From: Trichopria drosophilae
Taxonomy: Eukaryota; Arthropoda; Insecta; Hymenoptera; Diapriidae
Direction of reading: 5' to 3'
Length of the DNA stretch: 64,000 nucleotides
NCBI GenBank assembly: GCA_030407085.1
Contig: CM059586.1
Span: 89,463,501 to 89,527,500 of the forward strand
Translations under genes and position numbers: made by a program
In this document: positions 24,076-35,107 of the stretch, one piece after another
How the letters are laid out: the number at the start of each line of letters is the position of its first letter
Numbering within the stretch: the first letter of the stretch is position 1
Notes under the pieces: model-generated
The model's database searches: none
What the model was told of the DNA's origin: nothing
The model's input: only the letters and a program-made list of their open reading frames with translations

Positions 24076-27000
24076 ATTAGGAAGTTCTTTGGGTTGCTGA
24101 AAATTACGTAATGTTTTGATGCATAAACAAATATAATCTCTTGCAATAACAAATCATGATTTTAAATATAAGTGTAAACTCGCGACATAAATTAACGCGA
24201 TTAAAATTATGGACCTAAATCTAATTTAGTTAGCTGTTTGCATTATGTAACTTCAAGTATGTCGCAAAATTAATTTTAAACAAATAAGTTATGTGTAAAT
24301 TTGTGTGATACATATTGTTGATACAAAAGCAAAATGTGATCGTTGATAGCTAAAAAGTATTATATTCTCAAATTTGTCTTTCATTTTTAAAACCGTTACG
24401 TTCTTCAATCATTTGTACATAAAAATATAATTACTAAAATGATCGAATATTTTAATTAATTAAAAATACATCTTGAAGCAATGATATTAAGGAATTTCCA
24501 TTAAATTTCTGCTGATATTAATTAAGAAATCTTATGTGCTGTGTCTATGAGCAGACTGAACAAAATTTTGGATAATTTGTACAGTCCATTAAAAATTTTT
24601 CAGTTATGTTTTTCATTCACTCCAATCAAATATTTAAGTCAATTGAGATTTTAATTAGCAGAAATACATTTACAAGACATTTTCAATATAGATAACAATG
24701 ATTGACTGAAATCAAAGTAATATTACTATTAACATCATCAGAGATCAAAATAAAAACAAACGTTATAGTGGTGTCCGCTAAAATTCTTTTTGCAAGATTT
24801 CATTGCAATTTTATTGAACATAATGAGCATCTTCTGTTCTACACGCTGTTTACAAATTGTTCTTAAATTTTCAAAAACAATCTACAATGTATCTAAATTA
24901 CTTCAGAAAAGCCTGCTCTACACGGAAAAAATAGTAAGTCAATACAAAGGGATAATTTTTGCTCCAACCACCAAAAGTAGTGAACATGGCTCGCAAGTAC
25001 TTTGTTTATTTGGCGTTACCATTTTATGTTAGTTGGCATTCTTACTACTTTTCTTCGTAAGACTACTTGTGTAACTACTTTTTTACTTGGAGTTACGACA
25101 TTTTTATTCTTATCGATTTGCAACTTTTATTTTACAAATTTTTAAAATATAATTGTGTCTATTTTTTATGTGTCATTTTTTTTTTGCTGTCGGCTTTTCG
25201 ATCATCGGTTTCTTGACTGTCGGTTTTTTGACCTATCGGCTTTTGAATTGTCGTTTTTTCGACCCGCACCCTAAATCATAATAAATATTAGTGGAAATTA
25301 TATTTCAATTCAGTTACTATACCTACAAAAAAGCAGTATGAAACAGGCTTTACCAATCTCGATAATTAATGTGACTATTTTAAATTACTAGCAGTAACAA
25401 ACATTAGTTTATCCGATTTACTATATTGTTTTGGTTGCATTCACTTTTTTGTGCTTACTACTTGTACGTAGTTAGTATAACTAATCATTCTTTTGTGTAA
25501 AAAATCAGGTATATAAAATACATTTTCAGCTGAAAGATATCTATATAAATATAAAATAAAGAGAAACAAACTATTTACCGTTCATAAGATGTCACCATTC
25601 CGGATTCAGAAGAATGTTCTAAAACCTGTTAGATGTCAAAATTATATTAGTTAAAAACATGTTTTTCATGCAATAAATAACTTGACAGAAATCATTAAAA
25701 AATCCGGGCTGACGGGAAAAACGGGAATTATTGCGATTATTTCTTAGTTTTAATAAATTAATACATTTAAATCTGATATGACCATGTAGAAACCCTAGAC
25801 TCTTCTTGTATTTTGATTTAATTCACTGACCATAATTCTGGGATACCTAGAAATCATGTATTTTCTTTCATTTAAATATATTTTGCCAAATAGTATTTCA
25901 AAGTACTTTTAAATTAAATAAAAAATAAAACCTCGAAAAATATAATTTTTACACTTTAATTTTATACAAAATTGACCTGAATGTGCTATATTTTTGTTAG
26001 GCTTTATGAGATAGAGTATATTTTCAGTTTTTGAGGATCGATTACGGTTCATTCACGTTTTTTCAAAATCATAGAAAATGTAAGTCAATAACTTTTTTGT
26101 ATGTATAAAAAACTTCTTGGCATGATTCGACCTTAATCAGTTTTATTTTATTTTATAAATTAGAGATTTGTAATATTTAATATATTAGATATTATTTTTT
26201 GATAAGTGTTAGTACTCATTTAAATTCAAACCAATTCTCTTGAATGTTCAGAACAAAAATTGATACAATGCACTCTCTAAATTATCGTTTTAAAATATCT
26301 GTCAATTGAAAAATTAATAATTTTGAATAATTTGTAATTAAGCAATATCTATTTTTATAGTTTTTATTTAAAGTAGGTACTATTTGGTTTGTTTCTTTGA
26401 TTCAGATGAAGTGATGATTAATTCTCACGATGGAATGACGTAACAAGGGCAACGTATTTTTCTATATTTTACGCACTTTGCCTGAGTGTCAAAGGCCCAT
26501 TCGTTTCAAATAACAAATCTTGCTTTTGGCACCTAATAAGAGTATAATAGTAATAGTATTATAATGATCTATATCCTATTTCTCAAATGCATACTTATTA
26601 ATTTTTTAATAATTCTGAATGATATAAATTGATTGTTAAATTGTAAATATGTTTCAGTTATTCGAGTATTAACAATTTTAAATGGAATAGTCATGGATTA
26701 CTGCAGATAAGTTTAGCAGTTTTATAACTTTTGTTCCAAACGCCGTTAAAGAAATTAGAAAAACATCCATATCGATCATTTTGGACCTCCTCTTTAGTAT
26801 CCCATAGTCAGATTCAGCTAACGATTTAAAAAAAAAACAATTTTTGGACGTTTCCTCACAAGAATTTATATTTTTTTGACATTGCAAAGAGCAATACTGA
26901 CCTTTACAAAAGATACTGATTGCGTCTGTTTGCTCAGCCCTTTCTTCACTCGTCGGATTTAGTATAGCGTTTATAAGTTGTAATTTTACGATTAAAATCT

Positions 27001-27399
27001 CTATATCCATAGTTGCGAATAGATGGTTTCTCGGTATCATATTTAACGACTTGTAATGTACAATCTAAAATAATAAATTAAAAGTAAAGCTCTAATAAAT
27101 ATATATAATATCTAATAAAAATCTATAATAACTGGCTTTAGGAATGAACAATTTTGAATTGAGGCATTCAAAGTCAGTTTCAATCGATGATTCCCCTTTA
27201 ATGGGCTTATACTCGTCACTTACAACTCTCTCAAAAATGAATTGTCGTGCTGCATTCAATTTTTAGGTTATAAGCCGATTAGTAATAGGTCACGAACACG
27301 TAACCCTTGACGGACGGGTCGGACACTTTTTGAACACCAACTTCAGCGCGATATTGGATAATGTTATGGCCAAGACAAAAAATCGAGCAATGTCCATTT
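24076..27399. other. AT-rich intergenic sequence
   Basis: No gene is supported. A - strand frame at 26678-27040 (120 codons, ATG start) is the longest here but has no recognisable domain. A hAT-like MITE fragment is at 25186-25271. ACACGGAAAAAA at 24918 may be a decayed element end. Confidence 0.45.
25186..25271. mobile_element. Fragment related to the 17.1-kb hAT-like MITE
   Basis: GACTGTCGGTTTTTTGACCT and neighbouring TCGGCTTTT units end in CGACCCGCACCC, matching the right half of the 17133-17305 element (CTGTCGGTTTTTTTGACC...CGTCCGCACCC). Only one half is present, so it is a truncated copy. Confidence 0.65.
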
Positions 27400-27424
27400 T
27401 TTTCATGTCAAAAACATTCGTATC

Positions 27425-27664
27425 TACATTCAGCGACCCCAACATCCGTTAATATTTTTAAAATGTCATCCGCCATATTGGTTCCGTCATTTTGAATGTT
27501 GAAAATCTTACCCCATATTTGAAATCAATGACCCTAACCTTTTAGTAACTATTTTAAAGAAAATAGGACTATGTTCTAAAAATGTCATCCGCCATTTTGG
27601 ATCAGCCATTTTGAATTTTGAAAACCTGAACTCATATTTGTAATTAGCGACTCCAAAATTATAA
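27425..27664 (+). repeat. Tandem units of about 105-120 bp with CCGCCAT/CAGCGACC motifs
   Basis: Successive units carry CAGCGACCCCAA, then ATGTCATCCGCCATATTGGT and TCATTTTGAATGTTGAAAA, then CAATGACCCTAA and the same set again, and then AGCGACTCCAAA. Related units occur at 4715-4905 and, inverted, in the centre of the 45.4-kb element. It is non-coding and fused to the half palindrome that follows. Confidence 0.6.
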
Positions 27665-28486
27665 ATTTTCAGTTATTGTTTTCGAAAAATTGAATTTTTG
27701 AAAAAAGTCATTTAAAATTAGTAAAGAGTATTCTTTAACCAATTCTAAAACGTTTTCGTTCTATGGATATTTGAGTCAAAGTTTATAGTTTTCAAAAAAA
27801 AAAAAAAGATTATTAAACTTTTATGGATTTCAAAACGAAGAATTAATTTTCTTGAAAACTGCAGAGTTTAGAGAAAATTTCCTTAAAGTAAAAAGTCTTA
27901 GAATTGGTTAAAAAATACTCTTAAATTTTTTCAGATTTTTTAAATGACTTTTTCAAAATTTCGATTTTTCGAATTTTTCAAAAATAAAAAATTGTGACAA
28001 TGTATTCTGAAAAAATTCCTGGGCATTCTTCGATTTATTCTAGAACATAATTGTTTTTATAACATTTTCTTTTAAGTCTATAGTTCTCAAGAAAAAAAAT
28101 GGTTAAATTTTGAAAAGGAATTTGTAAATACAGTGGCCATTTTGAATCTTATATCGAAAATTTCAAATATATACCAGTATATCTTTTAAGTACAACTATC
28201 GAGTGCACCCTTCCAATATATTTTAGCTCAATCAAAGTAAGATATTGTATCGAGAACTCGATATTTGTTAAAAAATATGTCCTAAAAAATCATGTTTTTC
28301 TACTATATATGTCAAAATCATATATAAATTTAAATTTTTTTAAAATTTTCTTACTACCATTCGAAAGAGCGGCCTTGAAAATGGTAGAATCTGATAACTT
28401 TTATTTTTTTCTAAATTTATTTCATATTGAAAATAAGTGTTGAAGTTGCAGTACACTTTCTGTGAATTTGGGCATTAATGGGTTAA
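27665..28486. mobile_element. Truncated second copy of the 61.7-kb palindromic MITE
   Basis: The sequence follows the right half of 61688-63037 almost block for block (TTCTTGAAAACT, GATTTTTCGAATTTTT, ACAACTATCGAGTGCA, ATTCGAAAGAGCGGCCTTGA) and ends CATTAATGGGTTAA at 28486. The left arm is lost beyond its inner section and is replaced by the tandem units at 27.4-27.66 kb. Confidence 0.8.
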
Positions 28487-29012
28487 ATATAAATTTTCTT
28501 AGGCAGCCAGTTTCCCGCCAATTTCCGTATAAGGGCAAGATTAGCCATAAATGAAAGATAACATGGCCTAATAATCGTTTCAATATTACAGAAATCGTTG
28601 AATCAATCTAATTAATATCCCCCTGGAACCTTCCACACTTGGTATATTTGTATTTTCGATTAATCCGAACAATAGCTTATCGCGATTCGTGAAGATTGTT
28701 CGAGCCGCAAAGTGGGCACGGGAAGAGAGCTTTCGCACCCCCTAAAATAAGCACGTATATACGCACTTAGGCACGCGAATCTATTTCCCCTTATACATAC
28801 ATATATATTCGATATCAGTAACGTGCTACGGATTCACCAAAGACGAAAAGGTGGCGGAGTGGGGGTAACACGTAGTCGGCGCATATGTAGGCGGCGACGC
28901 ACACATTGACTGCGAGATACGAAGGCGCCGGTGGCGCCGCTCGCGCCGACCTCCGGCGAAAGTCCGCCTCGCTGGATTCAATTCGATTTTCAGACTCCGG
29001 CGTATACTGTTC
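28487..29012. other. Region upstream of tribbles
   Basis: The sequence passes from AT-rich to CpG-rich across this stretch, with GGCGCCGGTGGCGCCG at about 28924. It is probably promoter-proximal regulatory DNA for tribbles. No upstream gene is visible. Confidence 0.4.
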
Positions 29013-29060
29013 AGTCGGCCTCAGTCAGTCGCTTGCACAATGGCGTGTAAAGACGGTCTT
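28990..29060 (+). promoter_or_regulatory. Putative tribbles core promoter (Inr-like cluster)
   Basis: Several arthropod initiator-like TCAGT words cluster at 29011-29028, at the start of a GC-rich block following AT-rich sequence. An AGACG word resembling a downstream promoter element lies at 29051-29055, one base from the ideal +28 spacing for an A+1 at 29023. No TATA box stands at -30. The call rests on motif position and on the compositional change, with no transcript evidence, so the exact start site is uncertain. Confidence 0.35.
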
Positions 29061-29390
29061 CGCACTCTCTGCTCCCGACGTGCTATCTGAGCGGAGGTAC
29101 GGGCCAAACGTTGGACCGTCCGTGGCGCGGAATCGCTTTTTTTCGCCCGCTCACTCTCTTTACGACTTCCTTGGAACCGTCGCACGATTTTCCCGCGCAC
29201 ACCATCAGGAACTACGACGACGACCATCTTCAGGAACGAAGAGGACGACAGGCAGAAGAGGCGATTGCGGAAGCGAAACGACTCAATTCGAGGAAGTTTC
29301 CTTTCCAGCAACAGACGGTCGTGACAACGTGTTGGAGCGACCCTTACCCCCGTTCAGGACACACTTTTCATACAACAGGACAACCACGAG
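29013..29390 (+). other. trbl: Probable non-coding first exon (5'UTR) of tribbles
   Basis: This block is much richer in GC and CpG than the sequence on either side and ends at a consensus donor (CGAG then GTAAAT at 29391). It contains a long open stretch in one frame, but no ATG with coding character and no similarity to Tribbles, so I treat it as untranslated leader. The next exon would be the one containing the start codon. Alternatively it could be a promoter-proximal CpG island with the real first exon elsewhere. Confidence 0.4.
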
Positions 29391-32300
29391 GTAAATTTAC
29401 GACCAGGAAACGGAATCATCGATAACCCGCCTTTTTCATTTTTGCAACAAAAAATTGTCCAGTGCAAAAGTGCAGTGCCATTCCTTTTTTTCGCGAGTGC
29501 GTGAAGTTTGGTTTTCTCCATCTGGGGTCGCAAAGTGGCTACTTTAACCACCGGTGCGTAAGCAAGGCTTCGACCTTGCAGGAATTTCAATTTAATCGGA
29601 CGTTTTTCAGCAGTGTCGTGTGTCCTCGTGAGAAATCGGTTTTCGTGGAAAAAAAGGCGATTGCGAATTGTCTTTCGTCATGCGCTTTTTTCACGAAAAT
29701 TAGTCTCGCTTAATTAATCTCGTTTATTGCTACCGTCGAGTGAGTTGCTTCCCGATGAAATTTCAGCGTTCTAGATAAACGTGAATCTATTGTGACGATT
29801 TTACCGTTCTGGTATGTGTCATGAAGTTTCGTCATTTTCTTCACTGAAAATCTTCAATTTTCCAATACTTGCTACACAAGGATGAGTCGCAATCATTTGT
29901 TATTTCCGAAATGCTTTTGTTTTTCCTGATTCTTACGCCGCATTAAATAAGCCAATGTTTACTGATATTGTTGCCAATTAATTCATGGAGTAAATCGTTT
30001 ATGTATCATGTTGGACATCCCTCGATATAGTGTATTTTATTCGTCTCAACAATCGACAGAGGTCAGTGATGTAAACAAACGTATTACTAAATCCATTTAT
30101 TTACATTTTAGTATTTTTATAAAGTGTCTCGATGCGTCAATTTTAGCGGCCAACGTGACAAATTGTTACAAAACGTAAAGATTAAATTTTATTTCGAAAG
30201 CAAATAGTTCGGGCATGTATTTCTGTAAGTAAATAATGGTATGCAATATTCGATGTTCATTGCATAACCGATAACTTGTTTATATCAAAGACAGTAGCTT
30301 AACATATAAAAATGTATCTTTATCAAATCGGTAAAAAATATAGATGTTGACTCCAGAGAAGCGTTACGTTATCGACGGCGTTTTTTCACTAGTTCAAAAA
30401 AACTTTTTCTCAGCGAGTAAATCCAAGTAAACACAACTCATTCATTGATTATTTAAGGTTATATTTTCGTTATTCATTAATGAATTTGATACCGTGGTTG
30501 TTAAACGATATTAAAGGATTTTCTAAACAAAAATACGAGTAATCGTGAGTTTTAGTGATAATAAACACAATGACGCATAATGATAATAATAAGCAAAATA
30601 ATAAACAGTAATCTATATATAGTAAATACTCTATTTTTAACTGTATTTAAACACATTAAACTGCTTTTTTTCATTTATCTTTAACCTGAAAAATAATTTG
30701 TAAAAATCATTTTTAAACCACTGATGGCATTCGAGTACACGTTGCCTAATACAGGTCTGTTATCTTTATTTTAATTTCGAGAATTATATTACTATCGATC
30801 GTATTTATGTTAAATTTGTTTCAAAACAGTGATAAGAATGCCATTTAAAACTAACGCCGAAGACCAATTTAATTGCAATACACGCGTGACGTTTCGCTAA
30901 ACACTGACTAATTTTTATCGAATTTTGTCGCACGCAGAATTTCCTGTTTGTATTATATCCTCGTATTATTTAGTTTTCCAGTAAATTTACGTGTAAACTT
31001 TATTTTACGTACACGTAATTATAAGTCATATCGTGATGACGTTTTGAAGAGTAATTTACTGCACATAAGTTGGTTTTCCTGAGAATTTCTAATTAATACA
31101 TTGTCACCATTATGTATATTAATTTTTTGTTTCAATTAAAAAGTGATCGATGAAAAAAAATGAACTTTCCACCACGTTGCGTCATATGTCTTAAATGAAA
31201 GTTTGAAACTGGTAGCACCAGAGGGTGAATTGGACAAAGGGTTGGTCCGATACAGGGTGTCTTTTGTTTTCGATGATTGTTCGTAACGGTTTTTATGGTA
31301 TGTCATAAAAAAATATGAGAATTAACCACTCCAGTAACCCTTTTACGAGTTCAGAATCAAAGTGAGGAATAACACCCGTATGAACCAATTCGTTCATCCA
31401 GATCGCGCCAGGGTGCGGTCTAAAATGTTCGCGCAATAACGTATTCGTGAGAAACACCGCCATTTTGACCTTAACGAAGGATATCTGCTATCTGTTTCGT
31501 CACCCGTTTCGTTCCGCTCGCCGAATTTCGTCACCGACACTTTTGAATTCTTACGCGATTTTCGTATGGCGAGGGGCGATGTTGCCTATTACTACGGTCC
31601 TGGCCATTTTTCTGAAACTCTGTCCTGAAACAACGCGGTATCGATAACACGTTTGACTTGGACTTAATTTTACTTATATGTTTGATATTCTTTATTTTCT
31701 GTCTGGTTTAATTTTGGGCCATAAGAAGTTCAAATGACGGGGCCCAGACAAAGGCAAATACAGCCCTACAAACCATGAAAACTATGACCCTGAACCTGAA
31801 AACAAATACATTTAATGGCAAATCTGTCAATTTGAATACCAAGATCTGGATCAAATTCGATATTCCACTTGTATAACCCCAGGCAATGTATGATTTTCTT
31901 CAAGCACCAGGGGTCTTTGTATACCTTGCTACGGCCCTGGCCCTCGCTCCAACTTGCAAGAGCTTTGCACAAGTGCGTAATGACCGCACGAATGTGGACA
32001 AGAACGTAGAGCGCGATAAGGTTGCGAGATCCGGAATAAATTTTGTTTATTGAATTTTATCGTTGCAAAACTGCCGAGCGATCTTCTTAACTTCTTTAAA
32101 GTGCGTTTCATTTTTCTCATATAACCAAAAAACTTAAAATAAGATTTTCAATCTTACCGAGTATTTCGTAATCGGCGAACATTTGGAGTCATTGCACAAA
32201 CAAGCAAATTAATAAGTATATATTGCCGTTTCATTTTATCTGATAAAGAACAAAAATATATGTCAAGTGAACCGAAGGTGTAACGATTAAATTTGACTAT

Positions 32301-34426
32301 ACGAAGACGTTTTCTCCTTCGAGCGTCTCTCAAAAATCTTGACATATTCGAAATTTAATGTTTTTGATAAAAGAAATAATGTCCAAAAACGTCGCACACG
32401 TCGGTTAGCAACAATGGTTTCGATCGTTGTCGGTTTATCGCTGACTCGACGTCCCAGCGGAATCGATGTCTCGCGGTCGTCCATTCAATCTTGGAAGAAT
32501 AAAAAAAATGTGTATTTTTTTCGACCTTGGTACGTCCCTGGCGAAGCGTGACAATCACGCGATTTTGCGCAATGAGTATACGCGCGGATGTACGAGACTT
32601 TTTGTTTGCATTTCGGATGTTCTTATTCGCCGATTAGATTGCGGGTTTATTGATTTCGAAACGAACTCAACTTTTTGTTTCAAGATTTTTTCATCACTCG
32701 CTTTTCTGGATGAAAAACCTATTTTCATATGAAAGCAAACCATTAACATTTCTTTATTTGTATGTAACATATTACCAACTGCTCATTTGTATTCCAGATT
32801 ATGCATTTCTGAACATTTTAATGCTTGTTACAACGTTCCAATCCACTCGAATAGCGGACGTGCAGAAGACGTAGAATACCTTCCAGGATTACCCCTGACC
32901 TTAACACGTTGCATAACGGCCGCGCGGAAATGTCGAAACGCTGCGCTTTTGAAATTGTTCGCGAATCGCTATCCGCGTGCTACTGACCCATGGCGTTCTA
33001 GCAAATGCATGTCATGCTTCGTGATCTTGGAACGATTAGTATTTCGCATTCTTTTCGTTGTTTCCTAAAATAAAAGACCAATTACTGAACGCTTACTTTA
33101 GAGCTTATTCAAATACAAAAACTAAGGTGTTCAAGGAGTACGGTTTCTTAGAAAAGGAATGTATTGGAAAACATTGTTTTAACATAAATTGAAAGAAAGG
33201 CCGCGCGATCGAAGTGCTAGAAGGCCCCTCTTCGCCGCTTCTTTTCATGCTTCCAGGTGCCTTTATCCGCAACCTCGAGTCGCGATTTGTAATCGTTGAG
33301 TATCGATGGGTTTATTCCCTTAGCCGGCATCCAATTAGCTTAATGAGTATCATAATTCATGTTTTCGACGCGGAGGTAGTAGTGATCTGCTATTTCGATA
33401 CTCGAAGGCTCGTTGCATAAAATATTATCTGCGACGCAACGAGCGATCTATCGGGTGTCGCTCTACATGTCATACCGATTGCACGAAGTTACAAAATCTC
33501 TAGCGTCAACGTCGTCTTAGAATTACATTACAGTTTTACTTCTAACGAATTCATTAGCTGCTCTTATTTTTCACGCAAAGTTCTCTTTCCTGCGACACCC
33601 GACTTGTGCAAAAGACTGACGTTTGAAGTTTTGTAAACCGTTTGACTAAAAAAATTACATGTCTCTTTAACCTTGACAAATCCACTGGCAAATATAGTAT
33701 GAACAAGCAGTATGTAAAAAAAGGATCTTTTGGCCTTCCACAATTCCTATTTGCCTTCCTGAATCATGATCCAACTCATATAGAGCACGGTATGCCCTAT
33801 TAATTATATACATCAGTATAAACTCCCTAATTGATGTTATCATCAGTATCATGGAAACATTTGTGAAGATTTAAAATGCATAACGTCATAATATATATTC
33901 CAAGAAGTTTTACAAAATTTATATTAGTACAGTTCCTACATCAATATTTTCTTTACTCAACATCCAGCTACTCTCATGATTGAGAATAGCTCCAATAAAC
34001 ACGTTTACGTCAGTTTCTCAACAATGTCGATGAATCGGATGAAAATTTGTAGCGAAATGATTAATGCGTTCGCGGCATCACTGACAAAACGATTCGTCTA
34101 TCGCATTTACACATGTGTTTCCGTGGACTGGTTTTAATGTCGAAACGACGCACGTAGCTCTTAAGTAATTTTAAAGGCAACCGCTGCTTCCTCCCGTCGA
34201 TCGAATCAACAAATCACAGTCTCCGAAAGAAAACAACGTCCCATATTTAAAAGCGTTGCCTAATCTTACGATACCCATCAGCTTCTTTAGCGTTTCCCGT
34301 ATTTCTCCTCTTCCAGTCCTTCTCATTGGCTCTTCGCCGTTGGAGACAATGAACACGCGGCTTCATTTATTCCTTTCGAGGTTCGAATAATAATAATAAT
34401 CAAGTATCGTCGATTCCATGTTCCAG
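29391..34426 (+). other. trbl: Inferred 5'UTR intron; no gene seen
   Basis: About 5 kb lies between the probable first exon and the coding leader. It is mixed in composition, AT-rich at 29.8-31.2 kb and with CpG-bearing patches at about 31.4-31.6, 32.0-33.1 and 33.2-33.5 kb. Open frames occur in these patches on both strands, but all are short and none resembles a known protein. I saw no MITE with clear termini here. Confidence 0.4.
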
Positions 34427-34494
34427 ACATCCGGTGGGTGACTCGTCGAGCATTCGGGGCCAACCGACAAAGTCTTCAGGATCTCCGTCCAGGG

Positions 34495-34557
34495 ATGCGC
34501 CTTATCTCTGCATCTCAAATCGTCGCTGTCTTCGACTCAAGACACGCGCACACGTGA
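34495..34557 (+). promoter_or_regulatory. Upstream ORF 1 in tribbles leader (20 codons)
   Basis: An ATG at 34495 opens 20 codons and stops at TGA 34555-34557, ending about 260 bases before the main start. If the leader boundary is right, this uORF would be scanned before the tribbles start codon and could lower basal translation. Its peptide resembles nothing I know. Confidence 0.35.
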
Positions 34558-34645
34558 TATACCAGTACAAGATAGTCTCTTCGTTCATTATCGGTAGAAC
34601 AAAGAATCATCGTCGAAGAGGAAGACTTCGCAGGACCAGTACCAA

Positions 34646-34669
34646 ATGGCTTCAGTTCGCTTAGATTGA
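34646..34669 (+). promoter_or_regulatory. Upstream ORF 2 in tribbles leader (7 codons)
   Basis: An ATG at 34646 in a strong context (A at -3, G at +4) opens seven codons and ends at TGA 34667-34669. It is in the same frame as the main protein but is closed well before it. Such a minimal uORF is typical of stress-responsive leaders. Its role here is inference. Confidence 0.35.
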
Positions 34670-34816
34670 CCTACCCGCAGATCTTTTCCTGATTCCACGA
34701 CCACGTCCACATAGTTTTGTTTTCGCGAGGAAAACACCGTAGGAGGATAAAATTCAAGAATCTCTGAGGTGGAGTGAAGTGCAGTGCTGGAAGTGCGAGA
34801 AGCAGTGTCGACAATT

Positions 34817-35107
34817 ATGAGAGTGGTCACGTCCAGGCAGAACCCGTTGCGGCTGCAGGTGACGCGAACGACCAACGGCAAGTTCCTGGTCAGCCAGAAC
34901 AGTCTCACTTCGGATGTACATCCTCCAGCCAGCGAAGATACGGCTGTCGCCCCTTATGGGAGCCTCTTCTCGAGCTGCGAACCGGCGCCCAGTGACCAGC
35001 GTGGATCGACCATTCTCGGGGACAGATTCCTCCTCGTTGGACCAGCCGAAGGCAGTGCATTGCACAGATGCGTGGACGTGCAAACCGGTCAGCAGCTCGT
35101 TGCCAAG
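34817..35107 (+). CDS. trbl: Tribbles pseudokinase, coding exon 1 of 3 (residues 1-97)
   Basis: This exon encodes the N-terminal tail and the first part of the pseudokinase N-lobe. Residues 1-65 are low in recognisable structure (basic start, then Pro/Ser-rich). Residues 68-97, from LGDRFLLVGPAEG to GQQLVAK, align with the first strands of Tribbles kinase-like domains. They lack a canonical GxGxxG loop, as Tribbles proteins do, and end with the ATP-lysine equivalent K97. The ATG at 34817 is the first after an in-frame stop at 34775 and has A at -3. The exon ends at AAG|GTGAGC in phase 0, directly after K97, and reading on into the intron gives non-homologous residues. The family assignment is firm once the three exons are joined. 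The exact start is slightly less certain. Confidence 0.93.

Larger units (their letters stand above)
34427..34816 (+). other. trbl: Tribbles leader in first coding exon (5'UTR)
   Basis: The segment precedes the chosen start codon and is GC-rich. A possible acceptor (TTCCAG) ends at 34426, although its pyrimidine tract is weak. In the Tribbles frame a TGA at 34775-34777 closes the upstream reading frame, so translation cannot begin further 5' in this exon. The leader holds at least two short upstream ORFs, listed separately. Confidence 0.45.

Noticed and set aside
26678..27040. 120-codon ATG frame on the - strand
   Set aside because: No domain, no introns or neighbours to support it, and no family recognised. 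Kept as a possible lineage-specific or degenerate gene only.
1..28600. An undescribed multi-gene system in the intergenic desert
   Set aside because: No frame of credible length or family and no operon-like order. The structure present is explained by non-autonomous transposons.
28906..29394. 162-codon open frame over the GC-rich block before tribbles
   Set aside because: It begins at a TTG, not an ATG, has no recognisable domain, overlaps similarly open frames on the other strand and fits better as a non-coding leader exon.
34784..34816. Upstream extension of the tribbles frame by 11 codons
   Set aside because: It would need a GTG start. The first ATG after the in-frame TGA at 34775 is 34817.
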